Origin: Euphorbia lathyris
Taxonomy: Eukaryota > Streptophyta > Magnoliopsida > Malpighiales > Euphorbiaceae
NCBI RefSeq assembly: GCF_963576675.1
Contig: NC_088914.1
Span: 84,442,441-84,506,440 of the forward strand
Direction: 5' to 3'
Length of the DNA stretch: 64,000 bases
The position numbers and the translations under genes were made by a program. Below, one piece after another: positions 43,936 through 54,281 of the stretch. How positions within the stretch are numbered: the stretch's first letter is position 1; the number at the start of each line of letters is the position of its first letter. Below the pieces are notes generated by a model. It saw only the letters and a list, made by a program, of their open reading frames with translations. It was not told the DNA's origin and did no database searches.

Positions 43936-44229
43936 TTTATTCTTTTAAAAACCATTCCAGGTAGTTCACTTTGAGCATCAATTTCACATTCATCACTTGT
44001 CTATTTTGAGCTTATAGTATACCAGTAAAAGATCGCATAGTATATAATACATTGACGTATTTCAAGTTATTTTAAACTCCATTTATCAGTTATATATTTA
44101 AGTCTCGTGTTGACAAAAAATAACAATCCAAAATTATTATTTATATACATTTTTTTTCCAACAATTTTCTATGTGAATGAAAGTGGAAGTAAAAAAATTG
44201 ATAAAATATATACTCACTGTTAGATATCT

Positions 44230-44840
44230 TTTTAATTAGAAGCTAGGAAGAGATCAGAAGAAAGAGTCGGACATCCCAACCAGGTTGGCACCTCCAACTC
44301 TTGCACCGATCAACCCAATATATTAAATAAAATAAAAATAGTACAAAGGAAGAGTCAAGAAGATCGTGCATGCGCAATATTACAGAGATCATCAAAAATA
44401 AATGAACGACAAAAATCAGAAGCAGATGGCCACCAAACTAGCTCCGGAGATAGAACTCCATATCGTGTCAGGGCATCTGCGGCGCGGTTACCTTCCCTAT
44501 ATATACGTGAAATTATCACATTCATGAGCGAGCAGTGGTATCAACATCTGAGCCAATCTTGGAGGATCAACCATATGACCTTAAAGGATCGTTGGTGCAC
44601 CAAATTGACTACTAGGGTCCAATCTGATTCGATCCAAAGCTGATGCTATCGTTTCTCCACGCCATTTCCACAACAAAGATGATTGCACGAAGCTCAGCAA
44701 TGTGCGCGAATGGGCTGCCGATTGGGAAAGCAAAGCAGCCTTTTGCGAATCCTCTCTCAGTTCGAAAAATCTCTCTAGAGCCAGCAGCACCTGGCGATCC
44801 AATTGCGGATCCATCCGTGTTGACTTTCATTTTTCTCACG
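44230..44840 (-). mobile_element. LINE copy E, short 5'-truncated copy
   Basis: Minus strand, with target duplication GTTAGATATCT at 44219-44229 and 44841-44851. Its 3' part has CAACCAGGTTGGCACC on the plus strand, the counterpart of the GCCAACCTAGTTG tail of copy D. The tail A-run is short. Confidence 0.8.
44581..44840 (-). pseudogene. LINE RNase H fragment of copy E
   Basis: Reads KVNTDGSAIGSPGAAG, GCFAFPIGSPFAHIAELRAI and then decays. The first Asp (NTDGS) and catalytic Glu (AELRA) remain, with a frame change between overlapping frames at 44612-44854 and 44581-44814. Only the N-terminal half of RNase H and a 3' untranslated part were copied. Confidence 0.75.
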
Positions 44841-44854
44841 GTTAGATATCTCAA

Positions 44855-45186
44855 ATTACTTCATTAAGAAATGGTAGAACTCCTTATATATTATCAATTA
44901 TATTTCATAGTAAAAAATATAAATGATAAAAAAATTTACGTTCAAACATTATAAAAAGTGGGATTAAGGTGCAAAAATACATGTAGTCGTTGAGAACCAA
45001 AAGCAATTTTACCCTTAACATATAAAATGATGTAATTCTACTCTTAATATAGGCAAGTTGTAGTAATTTCAGATATCATTATACATATATTTTATTCTTT
45101 ATTTTGCATCAATTTCATTAATGCTTGTGAAAAACTTGGATGAATCATTGCCAAAAAAAGATGTCCCTAGGAAGGAAAATGATTCA
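44855..45186. other. Intergenic, no gene seen
   Basis: AT-rich, no feature beyond the orphan primer site that follows. Confidence 0.5.
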
Positions 45187-45198
45187 GCTCTGATACCA
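45187..45198 (-). other. Orphan tRNA-iMet-type primer binding site
   Basis: Minus strand TGGTATCAGAGC, the standard LTR-element primer site complementary to initiator tRNA-Met. If genuine, the LTR would lie at higher coordinates (from about 45200), and its AAGGGATGAACCC-containing sequence would be LTR DNA of a small or decayed element. No second LTR copy was found. Confidence 0.45.
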
Positions 45199-45860
45199 AT
45201 TAATACAAATTAATGATGAGTGAGTTAGTTTTGATCGTAAACCAACAAAAAAGTTTCTTCTCTAGCTAAACTAGAAGGGTGAATCCTAAGATTTATGAGC
45301 TAAAACCCGTAGGAATCAAAGATCCCCATTGATAAAAGGGATGAACCCTAATACTTCTAAAAATGAAAGATAATAATTTGATTTCATAAAAGTTAAACAT
45401 TATAATTAAAGATATAAATTTATATCATCTCAAACCCTAAAGAATAAATTATATAAAAGCCCAATTTACATAGATAATTAAAAGGGTAAGGTTAAGGTTA
45501 AAATGAAGTGGGATAAATATGTGGCAAATTTGTAAATAAGGTGGTGACATAAGTTATAAATAAGGAGTGACAAACTTGTAATAAGGAGAAAGCTAGGTGA
45601 GGGTCAAATTTAATCTGCAAGACTTTTTAAAGAGTGTGTGGGATTCATTTCGAAATTCCACTAGGTGTGTGAGATTCCCACACGGCATGTGGGCTAGGTT
45701 CTGAATCTTTGATGTTAAATTTTTAAATCCACACGTCGTGTGGACCTGTCTTTCAGCAAAGGGTCTTCTATTTGCTTTGGTGTGTTGACCCTTTGACCCA
45801 AATTTATCCACCACTAGTCTCCTCACATGTCGTTGAATAAGTGTCCGTATCATAATATCT

Positions 45861-45987
45861 TATGTAACATTATTTAGAACATTGTAATTAACTTTTAGAA
45901 CACATGCTATAAAAATTAGAACATATGTAACATTAGCTAGAACATTGTACTTAACTTTTTAGAACGCAGACTATAAAATATAGAACA
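45861..45987. repeat. Tandem duplication, two units of 63-64 bp
   Basis: Both units run TATGTAACATTA-...-AGAACATTGTA-TTAACTTTTAGAAC-...-AGAACA. The motif TAGAACAT recurs about every 30 bp. Confidence 0.7.
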
Positions 45988-46335
45988 TATACTTCAACAT
46001 AGTTCTGTTAGACATATTTTAAAACTAATATCGTATGTTTTACAATTAATGTTGTATGTTCTAAATCACCAGACTATTCAACAGTAGAAAGAAGCCGGTC
46101 CAAGATAAAAATGAGATCATTACAAATCTGACCCAATTAAAGGACCCAATTTACATATCTCTGTTGGCAAAACCAACAACTTCGCTTTACCACCCATGTA
46201 TGTCATCACAGTTCCCTCTGTGCTCCACTGTCCGTTCCAAGACAAAAAAAACACGTACACCTCTCTTTTGTTGACATGCTTCTACATTTAGTAAAATAGA
46301 CACGTGATCAAAACAAAATAAAACCAATTCATCTG
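45988..46335. other. Intergenic, no gene seen
   Basis: No supported feature. Confidence 0.5.
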
Positions 46336-46487
46336 TAAATGCGACAATGAATGCGACAAGCTATACCAAATGTGACGCCAAATGCGACAAGCCATATCAA
46401 ATGCGACGCCCAATGCAACAGGGGCTCTAAATGCGACATAATCCATGTTGTCGCATCTGCGACAATAGTAATCCTTGTCGCATTTAC
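46336..46487. repeat. Cluster of AAATGCGACA microrepeats on both strands
   Basis: Seven plus-strand copies of (C)AAATGCGAC(A/G) or close variants lie between 46337 and 46440, with inverted copies (TTGTCGCAT) at 46446-46485. The centre GTTGTCGCATCTGCGACAA is itself a hairpin. Confidence 0.7.
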
Positions 46488-47129
46488 AGAATCAGGCGAA
46501 AATGGCGGGATCGAATAATTTCAAGATTGAAGCAACAACATTCGAATACCAACTGTGTATTTTTAGTAATGTGTATGAAAAATGAAGAAATGATACTTAC
46601 ATGAACTTGAATGGTGTATGAATGTGCTTAGATCTTGGGTTGAGTTGATGAATTTTGCTGTGAGAATTTGAAAATAAATGAAAGGGAAAGAGGAGATGGT
46701 TGAATATTCAGTTATATACAACTAAGGGTAATTTTATCCAAAATGGGTGGAAGCGTCTAATTTGGTAAAATGGAAGCAATGTGCGTTAGATATGTAAATG
46801 GGGTCTTTTAGTGGGCCAGATTTGTAATTATCCCATATAAAATTGTCAATGAACTTTGTATTTAAGTATTTAACATTTATTTAAATTTTCTATCGAATTT
46901 GGATGACAATAGCCGTTAAGAGATTCAGTCTGCCGATGTGGTCATTTTTACTTTCATATGGACAAATAAAAAAATAAGTTTCTTGAATATGATGGAGAGT
47001 AAAAATTAAAAAGAAATTATAGAAATTGATTTCCAGTTCTAAGTTGTAAATCAAGCTTGAAAGAACATAGATTTTGGTGTTAGGGAAGAAAATCGATTTG
47101 ACAATTCTGATGTTAGAATTCACAAAATT
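46488..47129. other. Intergenic, no gene seen
   Basis: AT-rich host sequence into which LINE copy C inserted at 47146/47384. Confidence 0.5.
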
Positions 47130-47146
47130 GAAAAGGCGAACCTTGA

Positions 47147-47383
47147 CCTTCGATTCTCTTACCTTCTCCCATATTTATAGGGAGCAAAACCGCGTGGCGG
47201 ATCGCTTGGCAGCTGCTGGGCATGGGGGGGATGTTAGGTGTTTCTACTCTTTCCGTTCCTCCTTCTTTTCTGTTACCTTCTCTTCTTGAGGATAGGATTG
47301 GGGTCAGTCTTCCTAGACTGATCCCGGGTTAGGTTTTTGTTTGTTTGTTTTTTTTTCTTCCCTTCTTACCAAAAAAAAAAAAA
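47147..47383 (+). mobile_element. LINE copy C, 237-bp 5'-truncated copy
   Basis: Contains the last part of ORF2 RNase H (SHIYREQNRVADRLAAAGHG) and the 3' tail of the copy A/B family, ending TTACC(A)n. Perfect 17-bp duplications GAAAAGGCGAACCTTGA lie at 47130-47146 and 47384-47400. One extra G in a G-run (7 against 6 in copy B) shifts the frame. Confidence 0.95.
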
Positions 47384-47400
47384 GAAAAGGCGAACCTTGA

Positions 47401-47964
47401 GCTTGGAAGAACCCATTGGAAATTAATTTTTATAATTTTTTTTACTTTTAATTTTTTTTTTATCTCTCCTAATCAGTAAACTCTTATTTTTATTTGCACA
47501 TACAACAAACCGAATCGCCCTAATAATGTATGTAGCCCAAACTCGATGGAAAAGTTAAATAAGGATCTGATCCATAAGAAAATCAATGATCAAATACTCA
47601 ATATGAAAAAGTAATTGATCAAAGGCTTGATCTTTAAAATAGGCACAATTCAGGGGCTTAAAATTGATCGGTACCATATATTTTTTTTAAAATCATCATT
47701 TTTAGAGTCTTCTCTTTACAAACATTAACTTTCCCTCTCCTTATAAATAACACTTCAATTATTTCATACCCCTAAAAAATTGAAGAATTAAAGTTGCTTA
47801 AAATTTTATTTAATTCTTAAAAATTTTCATTTTGAGGTTGCTGTTGGTCAAATTTGGCAAAATCAATATAAAATAGCTAATAACATATGGTTTGCTTTGT
47901 AAAAAAAACTACAGGCACCGATCTGCAAACGTAAAACCACGTAAGTTTTATTTGAAATTCCCTA
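47401..47964. other. Intergenic, no gene seen
   Basis: AT-rich, no supported feature. Confidence 0.5.
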
Positions 47965-48172
47965 AAGTAATAATACTACTACATACTATAGCGTGCTGAA
48001 ATTGAGAAATTAATTAATATTTAAGTATGAATTAAATCTCACAGATAGTGACTATATATTAACCTGAGATTTTATGTATCTATCTGATTCTTCAATATGG
48101 ATTACAATGATATTTCTTCCTAGTATTGACCGAAATTAACAATGTTAATTCACAATATCTTTAACTAAGCCG
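47965..48172 (+). repeat. Dispersed direct repeat, copy 2
   Basis: Matches 42321-42500 in the same orientation. The two copies are 5.6 kb apart. Confidence 0.6.
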
Positions 48173-48649
48173 GCTTTAGCGGAGTCAACTAGAGCCTCAT
48201 ATTTAGTTATGATGTGAATATTTATATTTTTCACGAAAATTTTATTTAATTAAATAATTATTTAATTTAATTATTTAATTAAGTAATTTTTTCAAAATTG
48301 TATTCAGGATTATCTCTAAATAAGTTTTCTTTTTAAAACAAATTCATTTGAATGGATTCCAACAAACTTGATTTTTTTCAAAGAAATATCATCCACTCAT
48401 TTGCAACTTCTTTGCACAATTTTGATTCGTGCATATTATAATTGATTTACAGAGTGATTGAGCTATTTTTATCTTGGATGTGACCGATTGTTAGTTTGCT
48501 TGCACATTCTCGAGGCAATGCCATGAAAGTTGTAAAGAGAACGACGTCGTCCACGACTCATCCTAGAATATTCTTGTTCGGTATTTTCTAACCGCGCTTT
48601 AACAATTTTAAGACCTTTCATGTTGCCATGTCTACCGAATAGACTGTTG
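48173..48649. other. Intergenic, no gene seen
   Basis: No supported feature before the copia gag relic. Confidence 0.45.
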
Positions 48650-49385
48650 GGTTAACTGATTTCAACAATCTAGTTTCCTTTAAGGGGTCTCACTTCTGAT
48701 GGTGGAAATAAAAGATGCGTTTCTACCTTACCACAAAATAGGTTGCCTCTATTCCGACTAGAAAACCTGTTATTGCTGAAACTAATGAGGCTCAAAAGCA
48801 TGTTATTCATAAATGGTGATTTTCTTTGTAAAAGTTACATCTTGAATGGTCTGGTAGATGATCTATATGACTACTATAATTCTGAGAACAAATTTGGCAA
48901 GGACATTTGAAATGTGTTGCAAAAGAAATTAATATGACACTAAGGAGGCTGGAATAAATAATTATGGTGTCAGTTGCTACCTCATATTCAAGATGACAGA
49001 TGATAAACCTGTGGAGGCACAATGTCATGAACTCTAGAAAACTGCTCATGAGATTATCTTGAAAGGTATGACTCTTAATGAAGAATTTCAAGTTGTTGTT
49101 ATTATTGACTAGCTGCCTCCATCGTGAAAGGATTTCAAATATCTTCCTAGGCATTAAACTAGAGATTTTTCGATGGAGTGTTTGATCACTCATCTCCATA
49201 TTGAGGAGAATGCTCCAAAATAGGATGAAAATGTAGATGTGTTTATTAACTAAAAAAATACTAAGAGATCCACTATTGTTCTAAAACCTAATAGAAAAGG
49301 TTCAAGAATCAAAACCACAAACATAACTAAAACGGCAACCCTCGGAACAATCAGAATTGGAACCTTCAAAGGAACCAAAATAGAC
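48650..49385 (+). pseudogene. Ty1/copia gag remnant
   Basis: Plus-strand translation with stops and small indels gives the copia gag (UBN2-type) order: FNNLVSFKG...W.KMRFYLTT, YILNGLVDDLYDYYNSE, FGKDIWNVLQKKF, KMTDDKPVEAQCHEL, EIILKGMTLNEEFQVVVIID, LPPSWKDF and HLHIEEN. It then loses coding character in a Lys/Thr-rich tail. The zinc knuckle, protease and pol are absent. It ends where a CACTA terminus begins (49393). It could belong to the same family as the RNase H scrap at 19626, but nothing links them directly. Confidence 0.75.
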
Positions 49386-49392
49386 CACATGA

Positions 49393-49470
49393 CACTACAA
49401 GAAAAGCTACAAGAAAATAGCTTGTTAGCTACTGTTTTTAGCGACCGAATAGATTTTGGTCGCTATTTAC
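49393..49470 (+). mobile_element. CACTA (En/Spm-type) terminus, one end only
   Basis: CACTACAAGAAAA is the standard end of plant CACTA elements. It is followed by a subterminal repeat GCTACAAGAAAA and an inverted pair AGCGACCGAAT / ATTTTGGTCGCT. Reading rightwards the element should extend across the gene fragments that follow. The matching right end was not found before the Athila LTR, so the element's extent is unknown. Confidence 0.7.
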
Positions 49471-50350
49471 CGACTAATTTCGTCGCCCATGGTTTTACCT
49501 GGTCGTTGTACAAGGCGGTAAAATTGCCGCCCTATTGCAGCTACTGGAAAATTCATCCAGCGACCAAACCTTCGTAGCAAAATCAGAAAAACCAAAATTA
49601 TATATTAAAAAGAAAAAGAAAATTAAATTAAATTAAAACCTAAACCTAAACGTGTGCGTCTCTCTCTTCTCTCTCCTTTGCGATTTACTTCTCTGTTCTC
49701 TCCTGTGCGATTTTCTTCGACCTAAGTCATGAACGGCGTCTTCTTCTAGTCCCTTCTCTCCTCCGCGCTTTCTTCTGCTCGCATCTTCCCTGACCCAACT
49801 CCACCTTCAACCTTCGACCTTCGACCTTCGCCCTAACCCCCCTCCATTCGATGTAGCCTCTGTATCCGATTAGCTCATGGGGTGAAGGTTTGTATTTGTT
49901 TTTTCTAGATTAGGGTTTTAATTTCTATTTTTATCTGATGCTAATTTATTTTCTTTCCTTGAAGATAAGAATCTGAGAACTTGAGAACTCAGTGTTCTTT
50001 TGCAAGAAGGAATTTCTCGAGGTAATCTCACTCTATTTGGGTGTTTATATGTTTATTACAGAGTTTGGTATTAGTTTGCTATATCAGTGTTGGTTTTGGC
50101 TGGATGTCTTGGTTTTTGCTCATATTTAATTGCTCATATTTGTTCATAATGTGATTGAAAGAGTGAACTTGTTAAACCAATGAAGATGCTCTCTTAAGTA
50201 GGGATCACTGGGGCTTGGAGCATCTGGGTCTGTCATGATCTTCCGTATACCAAAAAAAAAAAGATTTAAACCCATAGAACATTCATTAAAGATTAGCATA
50301 AAACCTATTATTGAACCTTGAAATTACAATCCTCTGAAACTGAAATAGTA
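49471..50350. other. Unassigned sequence with exon-like stretches inside the CACTA region
   Basis: 49670-49900 is C/T-rich like a plant 5' UTR (CTCTCTCTTCTCTCTCC), with CTTCGACCTTCGACCTTCG repeats. 49975-50022 looks like a small exon between TTGAAG and GGTAATCT splice-like sites. No protein can be identified, so this may be a third captured gene fragment. Confidence 0.35.
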
Positions 50351-50379
50351 TAAGATGAAAGAAAGAGTAGTAGTAGTAC

Positions 50380-50874
50380 CTGAATATGAGACATTTATTT
50401 ATCCATAAAATCAAGAGGAGTCCAAGTAGAAAGTTTATCACAAGTTTTAGAACCCAAAATACAACTTCTAACAGTCCTCCAATACTCTGGATTTTGAAGT
50501 CTTTGTCTCAACCAAGGTGAATAGTCTTGAAGCCTATACTCTTTATAATTCCTACCTGGAACTACAACTCCACCTGCACCTTCTCCTGTTACTACAAATC
50601 CAAATATAGTTAACCCCATCAATGTTCCAATTAGAAATAACATAACTACTAAGTATACCCAAAGTGCCCATGCTACATGAAAACATGCTCCTATGAAACC
50701 TGCTAGTGATATTATTAACACTACAAATCCAACTACTAGAAGTGGTGTCTGGAGGAAACTTTCACAGGTTGTACTGCTCCTTGCCATCCATAGCCCGCCC
50801 CCGATTATCGGTATCGATGCTAACAGAGTGAACAGGTTTAAGAAACCTATCAATGTGTTGCTGAATCGGTACAT
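50380..50874 (-). pseudogene. Tetraspanin exon 1 fragment (TET5/TET6-like)
   Basis: Begins MYRFSNTLIGFLNL. Transmembrane helices lie near residues 7-27, 45-66 and 70-95. The large extracellular loop starts with the YKEYRLQDYSPWL motif and continues to WTPLDFMDK. TAA at 50395-50397 stops the frame five codons before a good donor (ATTCAG|GTACTA), exactly where plant tetraspanin exon 1 normally ends. No second exon, carrying the GCCK motif and fourth helix, can be found in the next 1 kb. The 159-residue product lacks the disulfide-bonded loop and last helix, so it would not be a working tetraspanin. Best read as a captured or truncated gene copy. Confidence 0.85.
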
Positions 50875-50990
50875 GTTTCTGTTGAATGGCCTTGTTTTCT
50901 TGTGTTATCCTGGTTTTTTCAAACACTTCTTTTGGATGAGCTTCTTTTCTTGTGATATTGTTTCTTGTTTTGCTTTTTCTCTTTTAGTAA

Positions 50991-51010
50991 TGGATGGATG
51001 GATGGATGGA
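50991..51010 (+). repeat. (TGGA)5 microsatellite
   Basis: Five perfect TGGA units, 5' of the tetraspanin fragment. Confidence 0.9.
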
Positions 51011-51764
51011 GTTTGCTTTTCTTTTATTTAATTAAAGATTCATTAATTGAAAATGTTTATCAACTTTTCTCTATTTGCTTTTTGTATATATATTTTCTTC
51101 TTTGTATTAGTGTGTATATTATTGTTGATTAACAACTTTTAAAAGTTCAAACAGATAATTGAATTTTTTTGGGTGAGAAAATGTATTAATCCCTTTTAGT
51201 ACTTCCAATAATTTGAAAGAATATATATTTTTTTCTTTTGAAGAATGAAAGAATATATTTGGTATGACATGAATGGAGGAAGGCCCTTTTCAATCTTGTC
51301 CATTATCTTTTTGAATCTTGAGTTCCTCAACTTTCTTTTTATGTCTTTTTTGCAGTAGTAATTAAAGGGGGAAAGTAGAAAATTTAAGGGCTTAATACAT
51401 TACAAACTCTCTAGATTTTGTCCAAAAAATTTAGACTTTTAGTCCATAACGACGCACATTATATAGTTGCAATTAGGGTATACTAGGTGGTGCTAGCTCT
51501 CGAGTTTTGGGCACATATGCATGTGGAAACCAATAGATCATGTGATACACGAGCTGCTTACTTTGAGTGTATCCTCCATAAGTTTGTCATCCTAAGCAAT
51601 AACAGAATTTTATATTAAGTCTCCTAGTTCCTGTTTAGTTGTTTGTATTCCCTATTTTGTGAGATCAAAATTTCCAGATTTTAACTTGAGGGTTTATTTA
51701 ATTCTTATGCCTTTCTATATGATTGCATTATTAATTTAGTTTTATGTATGTGAATTTCATCCAG
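51011..51764. other. Unassigned spacer between two gene fragments
   Basis: AT-rich, no exon recognised. The last 60 bases before 51765 look like an intron end (branch-like AT-rich sequence and TTTCATCCAG). Confidence 0.5.
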
Positions 51765-52620
51765 GGGTTATATTGAGGCAATCAGGGAAATTGAGCAACA
51801 AGTTCAGGCTAGTGGAGGCACATTAAAATTTGATGACATTGTTGTAGCATGTGGCATGTATTTCTCTAGTCTGTTTGTCTAGTTTCTATCATCATCACAT
51901 ATCTTCTTTCTTCATTCTGTTCTTGCTTTATGGCTTTAGCAATTTCTTTTTCCTTTTTATCCTTTCACTTGACTTCATTATTACAAAAATGTGGAGGTTG
52001 AATCAATTTCTGGTATGCATAAATGTAATAGTTGTTACAGAAGGGGCAAAAGTTGTCCTTGAGGGATTCTAGCTATGGAGAATGCTTGAGAAACTAAACA
52101 TTTTTGGATTTTCAATATAAGAGTTACACATCAGGATTTTGACAGGTGATATGTATTATGCTTTTGATTCATTGATGAGTGGCCTCTAATTTAATGCCTT
52201 ACATGGACTCGGTTAACTCACGTGCTTGCCATTAAGAATTGTCTAAGCAATGGGATTTAGGCATCAGAATTTTTTTGGTCTACAAATTCTGCAAAAATTA
52301 ATAATATTTTATTTCTTGCTGATTATTAATGAAGATTATATTTGTTCTTATTTGATTTCCAGTGGAGGTACGATTGCTGGTTTTTCACTAGGGTCATGGT
52401 TTGGTAATTTGAAGGAAAAAGTATGTGTTATTATTTTTGAGATTCAGTTTCTGTCTGGTACATCAATTGACTCTAGTTCCATGTTCTTTTTTCTTTGCAG
52501 GTTCATGCATTCTCTGTTTGTGATGACCCTGATTATTTTTACAGCTTTGTTGAAGGTCTAACTGGGCTCACGGCAAGGGTTAACTCATATGATATTGTTC
52601 AAGTTCTTCCATTTTTATAA
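51765..52620 (+). pseudogene. D-cysteine desulfhydrase-like gene fragment, three exons
   Basis: Exons 51765-51857, 52363-52420 and 52501-52597 with introns kept. They encode GYIEAIREIEQQVQASGG, FDDIVVACG, then GGTIAGFSLGSWFGNLKEK, then VHAFSVCDDPDYFYSFVEGL and ARVNSYDIV. This is the middle of the PLP-dependent D-cysteine desulfhydrase/ACC deaminase-like family, including the glycine-rich phosphate loop. Exon 1 ends CAT|GTATTT where CAG is expected, so the loop's Ser becomes Ile if spliced there. After DIV the frame leaves the family and stops at 52618-52620. Upstream exons with the catalytic lysine and downstream exons are missing. Retained introns show a DNA-level copy, not a processed one. 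Confidence 0.85.
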
Positions 52621-52922
52621 TGATGACATAATTAATTGTCCAAATATAGTCTGATTAGAGGGTGTGCATGCTGATGCACATATAATCGAGATGCAGAATG
52701 GAAACTGCACGGAGGCACATGTCTGATGAATATGACTAGGGACAAAAGTCTCTGTCTGTTGAATATGTGCATATATAATCTCATTCCAATACATTTTAAC
52801 CCGTGTTTTTACACCTAGTGCCGATCTTTTCATTTTCTTTGTCTAGAATATGCATTTCGTTTTAATCATTTACTGTTTCTATTATGATTGTTGTTAGGCA
52901 TGAATTTGACTACAATTTAACA
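52621..52922. other. Unassigned spacer
   Basis: About 300 bp between the desulfhydrase fragment and the Athila LTR. No feature recognised. Confidence 0.5.
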
Positions 52923-54165
52923 TGTTATTTATAATGAATTAAGGGTGTTTTTAGGGTTAAAATATAAGAAAGAAGGTCTTATAAGTGTTTTTGTGCAAAT
53001 AAGGAAAGATTAAGTCGAACAGACTGGAAGCAGCCTGTTTCGCGCATACCATGAGGAGTTGAGCCTTCTTTGATCCAGCGGTCTAACGCTGCAATTTCTG
53101 ATGACGGATAGCGACAGGACAGAAAGCAGGTGCGGCAGGAGTGACAGGCAGGAAAGGCGGATAAGAGCAGTTTAAAAGTAGCATGATGACATGAAAGTTC
53201 GACCCTTGAGTGTTCAAGGGTCAAAAGGATTTTAACCGTTTCTAGCATTCTAGGATTTGTGAACAATTTGGTTGGTTTTTGTAATATTTTCTCGTATACT
53301 TTATGTACCGTGTTGACCTTTTCTTTTTCCCTTAAATAGACGTAATGAGGAAAGGAAAAGGAGGAGATATAGATCATCTTTTGTTGAACTTAAAGAGACG
53401 TTTTGGTAGAGAGAAGAGCTCTCGAGGAAGATGACTCCATTGATGGAGCTCTGTAGAATGGAAGCAGACTGTTCACTCGGCAATATGAGTGAGTAGTCAT
53501 TTTGAATAGGTTTGGCCAGTTAGGGCCGATTATCTAAGTTCTCTAATTTCTATTTATGAATGAAGGTTGTTAATTTATGAAGTGTTTGATGAAGCTTTCT
53601 ATTCCATTGCTTATGCATGTATGCTAGTGCTAGATGAATGATAGGGAACTGCTTTCATATTCACCGAACTTTTTTTATCAAACATCCAACCCCGAAGCAG
53701 GAATGTTAGGAGGTTGTATCAAGGGTTTTCTTTATTGAAATGTTGTTTCAATGGTAATGCAAGAAAGAACCAACCTTAGGGACGCTTATGGTTGTAGTAA
53801 GTCTTAGAATCTTAAGAACACACGAGAGTTGACTTAAGTGAGCATTAAAGCAGAGACCTTGACTTCACTTTGCGTTATTCATGAATAAATAGGGTGTTTA
53901 GGGGCTTAAGGTAACCTGTTCTGCTGTGCCTAGCCTGTTCTACCATTTTATCATTATCAAGTAATCGTTTTTATAAGTTAAATCTTTGACTTTTTTACTT
54001 ATTCACAATATCTCTCAATATAAAGAATTCACATACCACGAACACCCTGTTCTTCAACGTTTTTCTGGTAAAATTTGGTCATCAATCCCTGTGGAGACGA
54101 TACTCAACTTATCACTTTATTACTTGTATCTAGTGCACTTGCCAGAGTCTGTTCGGAGGACAACA
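52923..54165 (+). repeat. 5' LTR of the Athila-type element (1.24 kb)
   Basis: The right end CAACA is fixed by the primer site six bases on. The left end TGTTATTT is my best choice because TGTT/AACA forms the expected inverted termini. With no second LTR it is uncertain by some tens of bases. A TATA-like TTAAATAG lies near 53331, with a probable start of transcription just after. Confidence 0.55.
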
Positions 54166-54171
54166 AGTTTT

Positions 54172-54189
54172 TGGCGCCGTTGCCGGGGA
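54172..54189 (+). other. Primer binding site of the Athila-type element
   Basis: TGGCGCCGTTGCCGGGGA, the usual Athila-lineage primer site (tRNA-Asp type), preceded by AGTTTT after the LTR. Confidence 0.85.
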
Positions 54190-54281
54190 TTGAAAGCAAC
54201 AAAATTTATCTGAAAATTTCTGTGAAACAAGGTGTTTTTAATCTATTTGTTAAATAGTGCAGCCAGAAGGAGTTTCTCCAT

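Noticed and set aside
51340..51356. TTTTTTGCAGTAGT as the missing right CACTA end
   Set aside because: It does not match the CACTACAAGAAAA complement well enough and would leave out the desulfhydrase fragment. Chance in T-rich DNA is likely.
52979..53377. 132-codon minus-strand frame
   Set aside because: Lies inside the Athila LTR and has no recognisable protein character.
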